A stretch of 64,000 nt of DNA, taken from positions 3,224,001 to 3,288,000 of the forward strand of contig NZ_CP165734.1 of NCBI RefSeq assembly GCF_041200145.1, written 5' to 3'. Below, one piece after another: positions 26,247-34,159 of the stretch. Position numbers and translations under genes: made by a program. Below the pieces are notes generated by a model. The model was given only the letters and a program-made list of their open reading frames with translations. It was not told the origin of the DNA and did no database searches. This DNA comes from Bradyrhizobium sp. LLZ17. GTDB lineage: Bacteria > Pseudomonadota > Alphaproteobacteria > Rhizobiales > Xanthobacteraceae. Each line of letters begins with the position of its first letter. The first letter of the stretch is position 1.

Positions 26247-27554
26247 TTGTCGATCGCCTTCTCCCTTCTGATCGCGCTGTTAGTCGCAACTCCAGCCGCA
26301 ACATTTCTTAGCTACATCTTCGTCCAGCATGCCCTCTATATGCTCGCCGCGATCATGCTGGCCTCTGTCGCCATTGCGGCGAGCCCGGCGGATATCACTG
26401 CCGCTGCCACGCTCCGCAGATTTGCTTGGGCAGCGCTCTTCCCCATCGCCTGGATGATGCTTCAGATTGTTCCGCTTCCGATCGCATCGCTTACCAGTCC
26501 CATCTGGCCCACCGCCGCGGTCGCATTCAATGATCCCTCTTTGCCCAGCCGAATCAGCATTGATCCGGGGAGCACCTTGCGCAGCCTGACGTGGTATTTG
26601 GCCGTCTTATCACTGATCATCTCGACAATCCTGATCGCCAGAGATCGAAAACGGGCAGAAATCCTTTTGCTTACGCTGACGGGCGCGGCGACATTCATTG
26701 CGCTTGAGAACTTGGCTGGTCAAATCGAGTTCCTCGCGACAGCCGTGCCGCCGATCGGCAGGTCAAACAGCCATTCCTTTGCTGTGGTAGTCGTCATTGC
26801 GGCACTCGGAAACGGCGCAACGATTGCCATGGCAGTCGAGCGACATTCAAACCGCGCCGGCGCCGGCCTCGCCTCGAGCACTCCGCTGCTGGTGGGCATG
26901 GGCTTCGGCATCGCGGGAATCGTTGTTTCGCTTGCTTCCTTTGCCGCGCTCGGAGAGCGAATGCTGCTTGCGCTGACCGGACTTGGGTTTGCGATCATGC
27001 TTTTCGTTGCAATCGCCCGCCGCCTTGGATTTCGACCTTGGCCATCGGCAATCTTGGCAGCAGTCCTGATCGCAATGGCAGTCGTGGCAACGTTATCCCT
27101 GGCACAATCCACCCCGTTCCTCGATCTCCTGGGATTTGTGAGATCCGAGGACCAAGCATCTCTTGACGTGGCGCGGCGCGCCATGTCCGACAGCTCCTGG
27201 ACCGGGAGTGGCGTCGGGACATTCGCGTGGGTCGCGCGGGTTTATCAAGATTACGGTGTTGGTCGCGGGCTTGCCGCCCCTTCGACGGCAGTTTTGGTTG
27301 CCATCGAATGGGGACGCGCGGCCATGCCAATTCTTGCAGCGTTTACGCTTCAGCTCTTCTTATTCGCCTTGCGTGGCGCCGTCGGACGCGGACGGGACTC
27401 GTTTTTCGCGTCGGCAACGGCAGCCACCGTGGTTGTCGCCGTCTGCGGCAGCTTTGTCGATGCAAGCATGTTGAATCCGACGGCCCAGATCATGCTTGCC
27501 GTAATGGTCGGCCTGGGCCTTGCGCAAAGCACAGGACGAACCAGCTTAATCTGA
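26247..27554 (+). CDS. O-antigen ligase/polymerase (Wzy)-like membrane protein
   Basis: The 435-residue protein has about eleven hydrophobic segments. The motif WTGSGVGTFAWVARVYQDYG followed by a hydrophobic helix is the same late loop as in the proteins at 3085 and 14689, and the general layout is closest to 14689. The start is a TTG (26247) without a clear Shine-Dalgarno, so the exact N-terminus is uncertain. It is divergent in sequence from the other two, which argues for a different polymer or a ligase role rather than a recent duplicate. Confidence 0.72.
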   Translation: MSIAFSLLIALLVATPAATFLSYIFVQHALYMLAAIMLASVAIAASPADITAAATLRRFAWAALFPIAWMMLQIVPLPIASLTSPIWPTAAVAFNDPSLPSRISIDPGSTLRSLTWYLAVLSLIISTILIARDRKRAEILLLTLTGAATFIALENLAGQIEFLATAVPPIGRSNSHSFAVVVVIAALGNGATIAMAVERHSNRAGAGLASSTPLLVGMGFGIAGIVVSLASFAALGERMLLALTGLGFAIMLFVAIARRLGFRPWPSAILAAVLIAMAVVATLSLAQSTPFLDLLGFVRSEDQASLDVARRAMSDSSWTGSGVGTFAWVARVYQDYGVGRGLAAPSTAVLVAIEWGRAAMPILAAFTLQLFLFALRGAVGRGRDSFFASATAATVVVAVCGSFVDASMLNPTAQIMLAVMVGLGLAQSTGRTSLI

Positions 27555-27561
27555 AGGCAAT

Positions 27562-28170
27562 CTAGGCCCTGCTGCTTACGATCGTCGTCCAAAGCTTTGA
27601 GTTGGGCATCTGCATGCGTACCCAACGATAGGGGACGCGGGACCACGGCTTGATCAGCGAGGTCATGTTATCGAGCACCAAGTCTCCACTCGTGGTACGG
27701 ACAACGAGAATGAGGTGATGCTCGCCGGAATTGACGACAACCTCACTCAACAGCAGGGCCCGCGCCGGCCAGCCACGCGCCAGCAATTCATGCCGCTTGC
27801 TGACCGCATAGTCGTTGCAATCGCCCCGCGCAGGATTGATCACCCATTGCTCGCCGCCCAGGCCAAGCTCATTTCTCTCCGGGGCGATCTCCCGGTTAAC
27901 CATCTGATTGACTTCCTTCAGATCCCCCCATCGATCCTCGGTCAACCGTACCGGCCCGCCCCGAAACATCGGCCGTGAGCGGCACTCGTCCCGATAGCGC
28001 AGGCAGAATTGCGTATATGCCATCGGCGGAAGGGTAGGGTTCTCGAGCCTCATGCGCTGGATCGCGGATTGAAGCCCCATTGGCATTCCAAGAAGTCCCG
28101 CATGGACCGGCTTGAACCAAATGAGACCGGCGGCGATGATCCCAAGGGCCAAAGTTGTGATTCTACGCAT
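27562..28170 (-). CDS. LapG/BTLCP-type periplasmic cysteine peptidase
   Basis: The 202-residue protein has a signal peptide (~5-24, ending VHA) and the bacterial transglutaminase-like cysteine proteinase layout. Catalytic residues visible are Cys118 in RGDCNDYAVSK, His151/152 in GEHHLILVV and Asp167 in LVLDNM. Characterised LapG proteins are calcium-dependent and cleave large surface adhesins to release biofilm; relatives in rhizobia are common but mostly uncharacterised. Its stop is 8 bases from that of the convergent Wzy-like gene. No LapD or adhesin gene is in the window, so the target is unknown. Confidence 0.8.
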   Translation of the reverse strand: MRRITTLALGIIAAGLIWFKPVHAGLLGMPMGLQSAIQRMRLENPTLPPMAYTQFCLRYRDECRSRPMFRGGPVRLTEDRWGDLKEVNQMVNREIAPERNELGLGGEQWVINPARGDCNDYAVSKRHELLARGWPARALLLSEVVVNSGEHHLILVVRTTSGDLVLDNMTSLIKPWSRVPYRWVRMQMPNSKLWTTIVSSRA

Positions 28171-28355
28171 TGGTTGCTCCCCGCATGCTTATTGGCTAGG
28201 AAGCTACCCTCAAGAGTTTGAAATTCTGCGGCATTTCGCCCGCCAAATGGACTCAAAAGCTAAGCAGATTTTGTCAATTCCGTTTACCATGTGCGCTGAA
28301 CGCAGTTATTCGAGCGATTGACACCGGAAGACGAAAAGGCCGCCAAGTTCGGCAA

Positions 28356-29096
28356 ATGATGAGATTGTCGAGATCGAGGAATAAGACGCGAAAGCCGATT
28401 CTGCCGGAGGGCATTCGCATCTATGCGATAAGCGACATTCATGGATGCGCCGATCTTCTCCAGCAAATGTTCACCGTAATCGACCGCGATCTCACCACGA
28501 TAGGGTCGAGGCGCGCAATCCACGTTTTCCTCGGAGACTACATTGATCGCGGACCTGACTCGAATCGAACCATCGAACTGCTGATGGAACGTGGCATGAA
28601 GCATGAATCGGTGTTCTTGAAAGGCAATCATGAGACCTTCCTTTTGGACGTACTGAACGCCCCCTCGCAGCTTCAGAACTGGAAACAATATGGCGGGCTC
28701 CAAACCTTGGCGTCGTATGGACTTAGCCCCTCTCTCAATCCCGATCCGGCCGAACAAGACGAACTCATCCGGCAATTGTCGCACGCAATTCCGGTCCGTC
28801 AGCTGCATTTTTTGAGGAGCCTGCGCGCGCGCTTCGTATGCGGCGATTTCTTTTTCGTGCATGCGGGTGTCAAGCCTGGCGTCGCCTTGGCAAGACAACA
28901 AGAGCAGGACATGCTCTGGATCCGTGAAGAATTTCTCGAAAGCAATCAGAACTTCGGAAAATTCATCGTCCACGGCCACACCCCCGTCCAACAGCCAGAC
29001 ATACGACCGAACCGAATAAACATCGATACTGGTGCTTATGCGACGGGAAATCTGACGCTTTTAGCCCTTCAGGACGACAGTATGCTCGCTCTCTAA
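28356..29096 (+). CDS. PPP-family metallophosphoesterase (Ser/Thr phosphatase-like)
   Basis: The protein is about 246 residues with the complete PPP signature: SDIHGC (metal Asp/His), GDYIDRGPDS, KGNHE and VHGHTPV. These bind two metal ions and hydrolyse phosphoesters, as in lambda-type and PrpA/ApaH-like enzymes. I start at ATG 28356 (28359 also possible); the frame is open upstream to 28218 but those residues look non-coding. Beside an ExoP-type tyrosine kinase it might act in protein phosphorylation control, although PPP enzymes usually act on Ser/Thr; this is inference. Confidence 0.82.
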   Translation: MMRLSRSRNKTRKPILPEGIRIYAISDIHGCADLLQQMFTVIDRDLTTIGSRRAIHVFLGDYIDRGPDSNRTIELLMERGMKHESVFLKGNHETFLLDVLNAPSQLQNWKQYGGLQTLASYGLSPSLNPDPAEQDELIRQLSHAIPVRQLHFLRSLRARFVCGDFFFVHAGVKPGVALARQQEQDMLWIREEFLESNQNFGKFIVHGHTPVQQPDIRPNRINIDTGAYATGNLTLLALQDDSMLAL

Positions 29097-29132
29097 TTGA
29101 CGCACGGCTGTCGTTTTCTCTTTGGAGATTTG

Positions 29133-29795
29133 ATGAATTCAGCAACCAGAGTTCGTGTCCTAATGTTAGCCCTTGCGGCAGCGGTCGGCTGCTTTGGGAT
29201 CGCATCAGGAGCCGCGGAAATGACGGCCTTGAATCGGCCCGATTTCCCAAAGGATCCAACCAAAGGCAATCTCAACTCGAACGCACCAGTCGAATGGATC
29301 GGAACGATCTCACCGCTGCGCTCCGATCTTGAAGGTAACGAGGCACTGGTTCTGGCACTACAGGCGATCCAGCAGGCGAGAGCCGATCACGGGATTCGAG
29401 CAAACAGCGAACTTGCCCGTTCGCATCTCAAGCACGCTCTTTCCTTGGCGCCGTATGATGCCGAATTGTGGTTAGCATTGGCAGTGCTGGAGGCCGGACA
29501 GGACCCTGACGGACCTGCAGCAATCGAAGCATTGAAAATGACCTATCTCACCGCGCCGAGCGACGCGCGATTGATGCCTCTAAGACTTGCTACCGTCACC
29601 CAATTTGATGCGCTTGCCAGCCCCGATCTAAGGGACTTGGCCCAAGGTGATGTACGTCTCATGTTGACGCGAAAACCGGATCAGACGCCGGCCCTAGTGT
29701 CGGCCTACCGTCAAGCCTCAGGCCGGGGCAAAGAGTTCTTGGAGCGTACGATCCGGACCATCGATCCCGTCCGTCTCAAAACGTTACGCGGCTAG
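29133..29795 (+). CDS. Secreted TPR-like hypothetical protein
   Basis: ATG 29133, with GGAG six bases upstream, starts a 220-residue protein with a signal peptide (hydrophobic ~8-22). The body is helical with a TPR-like stretch (ARSHLKHALSLAPYDAELWLALAVLEAG) and TAPSDARLMPLRLATV. It is related to the membrane-anchored protein at 19442, sharing block order over ~110 residues. It follows the phosphatase gene by 36 bases. Function unknown; a periplasmic helper for EPS assembly is the working guess. Confidence 0.65.
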   Translation: MNSATRVRVLMLALAAAVGCFGIASGAAEMTALNRPDFPKDPTKGNLNSNAPVEWIGTISPLRSDLEGNEALVLALQAIQQARADHGIRANSELARSHLKHALSLAPYDAELWLALAVLEAGQDPDGPAAIEALKMTYLTAPSDARLMPLRLATVTQFDALASPDLRDLAQGDVRLMLTRKPDQTPALVSAYRQASGRGKEFLERTIRTIDPVRLKTLRG

Positions 29796-29909
29796 TTGGA
29801 GGCGGCCGGGTCCTGCAGCTGTCGCTGAGCGGTCACTCCACAGCTGGTTTTGGGATATTGCCCGTTCCCCGCGGAACGTCTAAGATGGAACCCAGTTGGG
29901 GGACCTACC

Positions 29910-30227
29910 ATGCGATCAATTTTCGGACTACTTGCGCTTATCTGCTTATCCACATTGGTGACCCCGTCATATGCTGCCGACTACGCGATCCCTGTGGTGA
30001 AGCATGCAACGCGGGTCCCTTACATTGACCGGGGTCCAAATCCATATTGCGGCCCACGCTGCGGATGTCCGACCGTAGTTCAGGTTCGGCACAAGTCGCT
30101 TCAACAGGCTTATCCCTATTCATTCGATCCCCGCACGAGGGATGAGCCTCATTACTATTACGGAGCGGTACGGACCTATGTTCGTTATGTGAACCCGCTG
30201 GACCCACAGGGGGTCCTGGTCTACTAG
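29910..30227 (+). CDS. Small secreted Tyr/Pro-rich protein
   Basis: The protein is 105 residues with a signal peptide (~5-22, SYAAD cleavage) and a mature part rich in Tyr, Pro and Arg, with a Cys cluster PYCGPRCGCPT and a tail DEPHYYYGAVRTYVRYV. GGGGGA lies six bases upstream of ATG 29910. No family is recognised. Short secreted proteins of this kind are common in Bradyrhizobium genomes. Confidence 0.55.
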   Translation: MRSIFGLLALICLSTLVTPSYAADYAIPVVKHATRVPYIDRGPNPYCGPRCGCPTVVQVRHKSLQQAYPYSFDPRTRDEPHYYYGAVRTYVRYVNPLDPQGVLVY

Positions 30228-30309
30228 TCTGGTCGCCGATCTTGGCGCGGCCGTTAGGATCCGTTTAAATGGAATCGCGTAATCTCGTTCGTTGAACGAG
30301 GTGGTTTTT

Positions 30310-30420
30310 ATGTATGCGGTCCAATTGCTGTCATGCGCGTTTGTGGTTTGCGCGACTGTTACATTTAGCAGTTACATGTTGCTGCGACACTGCCTGATGC
30401 AATGGGGCGACGAGTCCTAG
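30310..30420 (+). CDS. 36-residue single-helix membrane protein
   Basis: ATG 30310 is preceded by GAGG eight bases away. The short product (MYAVQLLSCAFVVCATVTF at the start) is one hydrophobic helix followed by a short polar tail with a His-Cys pair and acidic end (WGDES). It is too short for standard gene calling. The ribosome site and clean helix are the support; function unknown. Confidence 0.45.
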   Translation: MYAVQLLSCAFVVCATVTFSSYMLLRHCLMQWGDES

Positions 30421-30444
30421 ATCGCGTCCTATGACCAATACCGC

Positions 30445-30864
30445 TTAACGGCTGTCCCCCGCAGGTCTGCAATCGGGAAACCTGCACAGCACAGCCGCTT
30501 TAATGAAATTGTAGTGAGCAATGGAAGAAGCCAGCTCCTTCAGACGGCGCTGGCCATTTTGGATTTCCCTATCGAACAGGTCCTGATGATGATTATCCAG
30601 GGCCTCACGCTCCAGATATTCGTCATCGCCATTGCCGAGTGTTACGGCAGCCCGTGCCAGCACATCCTCTACCCGCCGGTTCAGGCCGGATTGCTCCCGC
30701 TCGGCAGCCTGCAAAGCGTCTTCGATCGCGAACATGATGGCTTCAATGCGGGACTGATCGGTTGCAGCGTCGCGCTCGGGCGAACGCGCGCGAAACTCCT
30801 GCTCTTCGCTGAACCTACCTCTCAGGAAGTGGGGGGTACGGGCCCGCAGGAACAGCTGGAACAT
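30445..30864 (-). CDS. Hypothetical cytoplasmic protein
   Basis: The 139-residue protein is charged and mostly helical (IEAIMFAIEDALQAAEREQ, EREALDNHHQDLFDREI), has no signal or membrane segment, and ends in a Cys-containing tail. I prefer this strand over the open frame opposite because its composition and heptad-like spacing are protein-like. The N-terminal ~20 residues may be over-extended. No family recognised. It lies downstream of the next minus-strand gene and may share its transcript. Confidence 0.5.
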   Translation of the reverse strand: MFQLFLRARTPHFLRGRFSEEQEFRARSPERDAATDQSRIEAIMFAIEDALQAAEREQSGLNRRVEDVLARAAVTLGNGDDEYLEREALDNHHQDLFDREIQNGQRRLKELASSIAHYNFIKAAVLCRFPDCRPAGDSR

Positions 30865-30915
30865 ACGTGCATTTTCCCATTGAAGCGCCAGACCCCGAAA
30901 ATGGATCCGGGATGG

Positions 30916-31200
30916 TTAATAAAGGCTGAAGCAAGGGGGCTGCTCACCTTGGTTTTGCGCCATCCATGCCTTCCAGGCGTGTTCGTGCTTGGCGTAAAGC
31001 TCTTGCCAACGCTGCTCTCCGGCAACGGGCCACACGACGCCTCCGTCGCTTACGACTTGGCCGTCGCCCGGATTTGCGACCAGCTGGCTATCCAACCGCT
31101 CGAACTCGAAGGTCTCCTCAAGCGTTAGCCCAATCAAAACGCGCTTCCCACCGGCATCGACGAAGTATCGCCGCGGGGCGTTATTCCTGAGTTCAGTCAT
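30916..31200 (-). CDS. Conserved-type hypothetical protein
   Basis: The 94-residue protein begins RRYFVDAGGKRVLIGLTLEET, a beta-rich start, and contains a Trp-rich helix (EQRWQELYAKHEHAWKAWM). No signal or membrane segment is seen. ATG 31200 overlaps the stop of a 41-residue open frame upstream (31193-31318), suggesting coupling. Similar short proteins occur in rhizobial genomes, but I cannot name a function. Confidence 0.55.
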   Translation of the reverse strand: MTELRNNAPRRYFVDAGGKRVLIGLTLEETFEFERLDSQLVANPGDGQVVSDGGVVWPVAGEQRWQELYAKHEHAWKAWMAQNQGEQPPCFSLY

Positions 31201-31318
31201 GGCGCGCTGCCCGCCCCGATACCCACGGACGGCTTAACGCGCCCAGACGGCGCCCATCCGCCCAAGCGAACAGCGGTACACCCTCGAACGGTATGAACAA
31301 TGCAACGAACCAGATCAT
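31193..31318 (-). CDS. 41-residue small protein, possible leader gene
   Basis: ATG 31318 follows AGGA by nine bases. The first ~18 residues are hydrophobic (MIWFVALFIPFEGVPLFAW), the remainder basic. Its stop overlaps the start of the next minus-strand gene by eight bases, a pattern typical of translational coupling. Support rests on the ribosome site and overlap; it could be a short leader peptide or chance. Confidence 0.35.
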   Translation of the reverse strand: MIWFVALFIPFEGVPLFAWADGRRLGALSRPWVSGRAARHD

Positions 31319-31529
31319 CAACTCAAATCCTAACTGAACAGCTCACGGTGCCAATCATCCGCCGTAGCAAAATCCGTACGCAACCTAGCCACCAGTAATC
31401 CGGCAGACAACGGCGACTGCGATCTAACCTAAGCCAACGTGGTTACCTCAACTGAGACATTCCGCGATCCGCTCACTCCGTATGCACGCTCCGGCCAAGG
31501 CAGCTTCACCGCCTTCTAGTTGTGTATCT

Positions 31530-31688
31530 TCAGAACGCACGCCGGGTGGCCGGCCGAGATGAAGATGGCCCATAGGGTGCGTAGAGTTGGCGCATCTGCT
31601 TGCGTTTGCGCGATCGCCAAGCTCGTGCGGCGTAGCCAACACCGAAGCCGGTGAGAAAGATCAAGATCACGATCAGGACTGGCGCCAT
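31530..31688 (-). CDS. 52-residue single-helix protein with basic tail
   Basis: The frame from ATG 31688 reads APVLIVILIFLTGFGVGYAA, a clean membrane helix, followed by a strongly basic segment (RAWRSRKRKQMRQLYAPY) and ends in TGA 31530. No strong Shine-Dalgarno is seen. The helix-then-RRR layout recurs in the protein at 33764, which hints at a small family. Function unknown. Confidence 0.45.
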   Translation of the reverse strand: MAPVLIVILIFLTGFGVGYAARAWRSRKRKQMRQLYAPYGPSSSRPATRRAF

Positions 31689-31845
31689 TGGGAAGTCTTT
31701 TCATTTACGGAACGCTTCGTTCTCCCAGACATCGCATTCTCATGGTGCAGTTGTGTCGACATGATGATGAGCACTGCTGATTTTCTTGTCAGGCTTGAGA
31801 AATCTTGGGCAGCAATCTGCTTGCGGAGCGATCATCCGTTTGCTG

Positions 31846-32034
31846 TTAGCTGAAGAACCACAGGATCAATCTCACCACTAACAGCGTGATGAAATAGACC
31901 CAGCCGGCCATCACGATCAGCGCCACGCTGAAGAACGCGCCTTCGAATGCCCGTTCTTTGATCTTGGTGATAGGCAACGTCGCCCAGGCCTTTTGAAGCA
32001 TCTGCGTATTCGCGTTGATCATTTGCGCGATCAT
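31846..32034 (-). CDS. 62-residue membrane protein
   Basis: The product has a helical polar half (INANTQMLQKAWATLPITKIK) and then a long hydrophobic segment ending FITLLVVRLILWFFS. The length and layout suggest a single-pass or re-entrant small membrane protein. The overlapping open frame in another register on this strand looks unnatural and was not chosen. No family recognised. Confidence 0.5.
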   Translation of the reverse strand: MIAQMINANTQMLQKAWATLPITKIKERAFEGAFFSVALIVMAGWVYFITLLVVRLILWFFS

Positions 32035-32263
32035 AGGGAAATGAATTCGACGATCTCATGACGCGTCGAGTGAAGAGCCGCCGGAATTTTTATGGAGAGA
32101 CAATTCGCCGAGGTAATGTTGCGAGCATGCATTATGATTGGATCAATTCTGAACCAAAAGTCGTTACGACGGTCACGATTCGCGTGCGGCAGTACAATTC
32201 GATTCTGACTGGCATAAACTTGCGAGGTGATAGCGCGAAAAAAATAAATGTCGCGCAATCAAG

Positions 32264-32443
32264 CTAGCGCGGAGCTATCGGCACACAGTCCGCAGTCTGT
32301 CCATCGGCTCCTGACCGACCGCGAAACAGGAAGAAGCCCTTGTCTGTCGAGACAATGTCCCCTGGCTGCAGCGTGTCGTCGCCGAGCGGACCTTGGCTGG
32401 CTATCTTCTCAACCACAGCGCCGAAATCTGTTCTCATGGTCAT
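32264..32443 (-). CDS. 59-residue hypothetical protein
   Basis: ATG 32443 (or 32437) opens a frame reading TDFGAVVEKIASQGPLGDDT, then LQPGDIVSTDKGFFLFRGR and a Cys near the end. The PGDIVSTDKGFFLFRG stretch looks like a short beta domain. There is no strong ribosome site. I include it because composition is protein-like and nothing on the other strand is better; it could be a remnant. Confidence 0.38.
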   Translation of the reverse strand: MTMRTDFGAVVEKIASQGPLGDDTLQPGDIVSTDKGFFLFRGRSGADGQTADCVPIAPR

Positions 32444-32821
32444 GGTGCTCGTCTGGCCATTCGGAGAGCACAGTAGTTCATTGTGGCCATCAAGTCTGCT
32501 GACCGCCTAATCGAGGACAGGCAAAGCCGCTTCTATTTCTGATCGTGTCAACGCATTCTTCATGCAAGCCATTTGCGTAGGCGAATGGACCTCGGCCGAC
32601 GAAACTCCGGTGGTTATACGGAGCGCCGACGGCCGATTTCCTCGCGGTAAGGTTTAGCGGTTAGCTTAATCCGCAGACTTTGTTGCGCGTTTCGTTGGAT
32701 CGCATATCCATCTCCGCACGGGCTTCCCCAAGGCCCGGCCCACCCAAGCAAAGCCGTCGAGCGAACATGGGTCCGCTTGGCGGCTTTGTCGTTGTGTCGA
32801 TCTGAGAGGAATGTTTCGGTT
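32444..32821. other. Gene-poor stretch with one hairpin
   Basis: I see no convincing gene on either strand here. At 32750-32787 AAAGCCG pairs with CGGCTTT and AGCG with CGCT around a ten-base loop, giving a 38-base stem-loop 34 bases before the small DNA-binding-like gene at 32822. It may be a 5' UTR element or an upstream terminator. Confidence 0.4.
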
Positions 32822-32995
32822 ATGGCGCGCAAGCCCTGGTCGTTCAAGGAAGACCGCCGGCTCATGGAGCTGGCCAAGTCTTCAACGTCGCTGGAAGAGG
32901 CGGCGAAGCAGCTCGGGCGTTCGCCTCACGCCATCAAGCGCATGGCCTCGCGTCTCGGCCTGTCGCTCAAGCCGAAGCCCGGCAAGAAGGGCTGA
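32822..32995 (+). CDS. 57-residue Myb/SANT-like helix-turn-helix protein
   Basis: ATG 32822 gives a short protein starting ARKPWSFKEDRRLMELAKS and continuing EEAAKQLGRSPHAIKRMASRLG, which fits the three-helix SANT/homeodomain-like fold with a conserved Trp. It ends in a Lys/Pro-rich tail. Such short proteins are multi-copy in Bradyrhizobium and may bind DNA, like the N-terminus of GcrA. The frame upstream to 32777 is ignored. Target unknown. Confidence 0.65.
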   Translation: MARKPWSFKEDRRLMELAKSSTSLEEAAKQLGRSPHAIKRMASRLGLSLKPKPGKKG

Positions 32996-33058
32996 CGGCA
33001 CCGCAGCGAACCACCACCGAGTTCCAGCCAGAACTTGCTGAAGGGCGGAGATTCCGTC

Positions 33059-33217
33059 GTGGCAGATTATTTCATTTTCGGAATAGTGGTATGGCTTGGC
33101 CTTAACGTTGGGTTTGTGGCGTTGCGCCTTTGGGTCACTCGTCCGATCCAAGGTCGCGACTATGCAGGCGGGTATAAATTGAGCGAAGTCCGGGTACGGC
33201 GGCATCTTGGGCCCTAA
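33059..33217 (+). CDS. 52-residue single-helix membrane protein
   Basis: GTG 33059 with GGAG nine bases upstream starts a product with one membrane helix (ADYFIFGIVVWLGLNVGFVAL) and a polar, basic tail ending RVRRHLGP. A TTG at 33035 in the same frame is less likely. No family recognised. Confidence 0.45.
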   Translation: MADYFIFGIVVWLGLNVGFVALRLWVTRPIQGRDYAGGYKLSEVRVRRHLGP

Positions 33218-33763
33218 TCACACAATCGTCGCCGGCTCTCGTCTTGAGCTCGGGACGGGGGCCGGCTTGAGATCCGGTCGGGCTATTCGGAAAAGGCTCA
33301 AGTGCGACAAGGGCCGGGTCAATCGCACGAACATGCTCGCCTCGCACGGTTTGAATCGCGCTGATCTCCCGCGGCGTCGAGGAGGGCCGTCTCGTTGCAG
33401 CGCCCCGTCTTATGGAGCTTCTTGAGCAACGCACCCTGGCTGCTTCGACCCGGTACGATCCAGGACGTTGAGCCCGTCGGTTAGCAAAACATCTAAGGTC
33501 GCCACGCGCGGAACAAGCCGCGGCTAGAATGGCATGGCCAATGCTTCCGGTTTGTCATGTTGGCAATGCTTGTCTTGCGATTCGCAACCTTTGCTTGTGA
33601 AGAGCTCAACAAGGTGTCTCTCAGATGCTCGCGGACGATGCCAGAGTTCCAGGAGGTTGCAGGCAAATTGATGTGATCGAGAGTCATAGAAAATCCGCAA
33701 ATCTGCCCTATCGAGGTTGCCGCGGTATCGGATGAGTAAGCGTCCGGATGATGGTACTTCCGC
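33218..33763. other. 546-base stretch without a supported gene
   Basis: Open frames exist on both strands but none has a protein-like composition with a ribosome site. A minus-strand frame at 33135-33434 and another at 33493-33867 are rich in Arg, Ser and Pro, as expected for chance frames in GC-rich DNA. No repeat or RNA gene was seen. Confidence 0.4.
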
Positions 33764-33994
33764 ATGCTTGAACTTTTAGTCTTGGGCGTCATCGTGGCAG
33801 GCTCGTTCGCTGCTGGGTATGGCACGCGGTCGGTTATCTCGCATCGGCGTCGTACGAGATACCTCAAATGGGAGCCCTACGTCCGCTCCTCTGGTCCGTC
33901 TCAGCCTCCGCATTTCCTGATCCGCTCCGGCGGGCGAAGTGGAAATGTCGCACAGATGCCGCGGGTCGGATCAAGCGGCCGCCGCAGCGGCTGA
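33764..33994 (+). CDS. 76-residue single-helix protein with basic cluster
   Basis: The frame from ATG 33764 starts LELLVLGVIVAGSFAAGYG, a membrane helix, then RSVISHRRRTRYLKW and a Ser/Gly-rich tail. The arrangement matches the 52-residue protein at 31530-31688 (helix with a GxGxGYxxR end, then Arg-rich). It may have an extended, disordered C-terminus. Function unknown. Confidence 0.45.
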   Translation: MLELLVLGVIVAGSFAAGYGTRSVISHRRRTRYLKWEPYVRSSGPSQPPHFLIRSGGRSGNVAQMPRVGSSGRRSG

Positions 33995-34159
33995 TTCTGC
34001 ACCAAGTTCCCGACACGACTCCACGAGGGCGGACTACTGGAAGCTTGGCGCGTTCTCATCGAGCGTCAATCCGCACCCCTGAGCGGAGACACGATTGGAT
34101 TTTAACGATAGCAAGAGGTTTGTCGGTAGCCCTGGGTGGATGTGGATATTGTGTAGACA

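Noticed and set aside
30514..31128. A plus-strand 204-codon frame
   Set aside because: It opposes two better minus-strand genes, and no ribosome site or domain is seen.
31587..31853. A plus-strand frame with a run of ATGs near 31761
   Set aside because: The first half is antisense to the small helix protein at 31530-31688 and the short 3' part lacks any supporting feature.
32058..32267. A plus-strand 69-codon frame
   Set aside because: Composition is not clearly coding and the start has only a doubtful ribosome site; left out for lack of support.
33135..33434. A minus-strand 99-codon frame
   Set aside because: Rich in Arg, Ser and Pro with no ribosome site; it looks like a chance frame.
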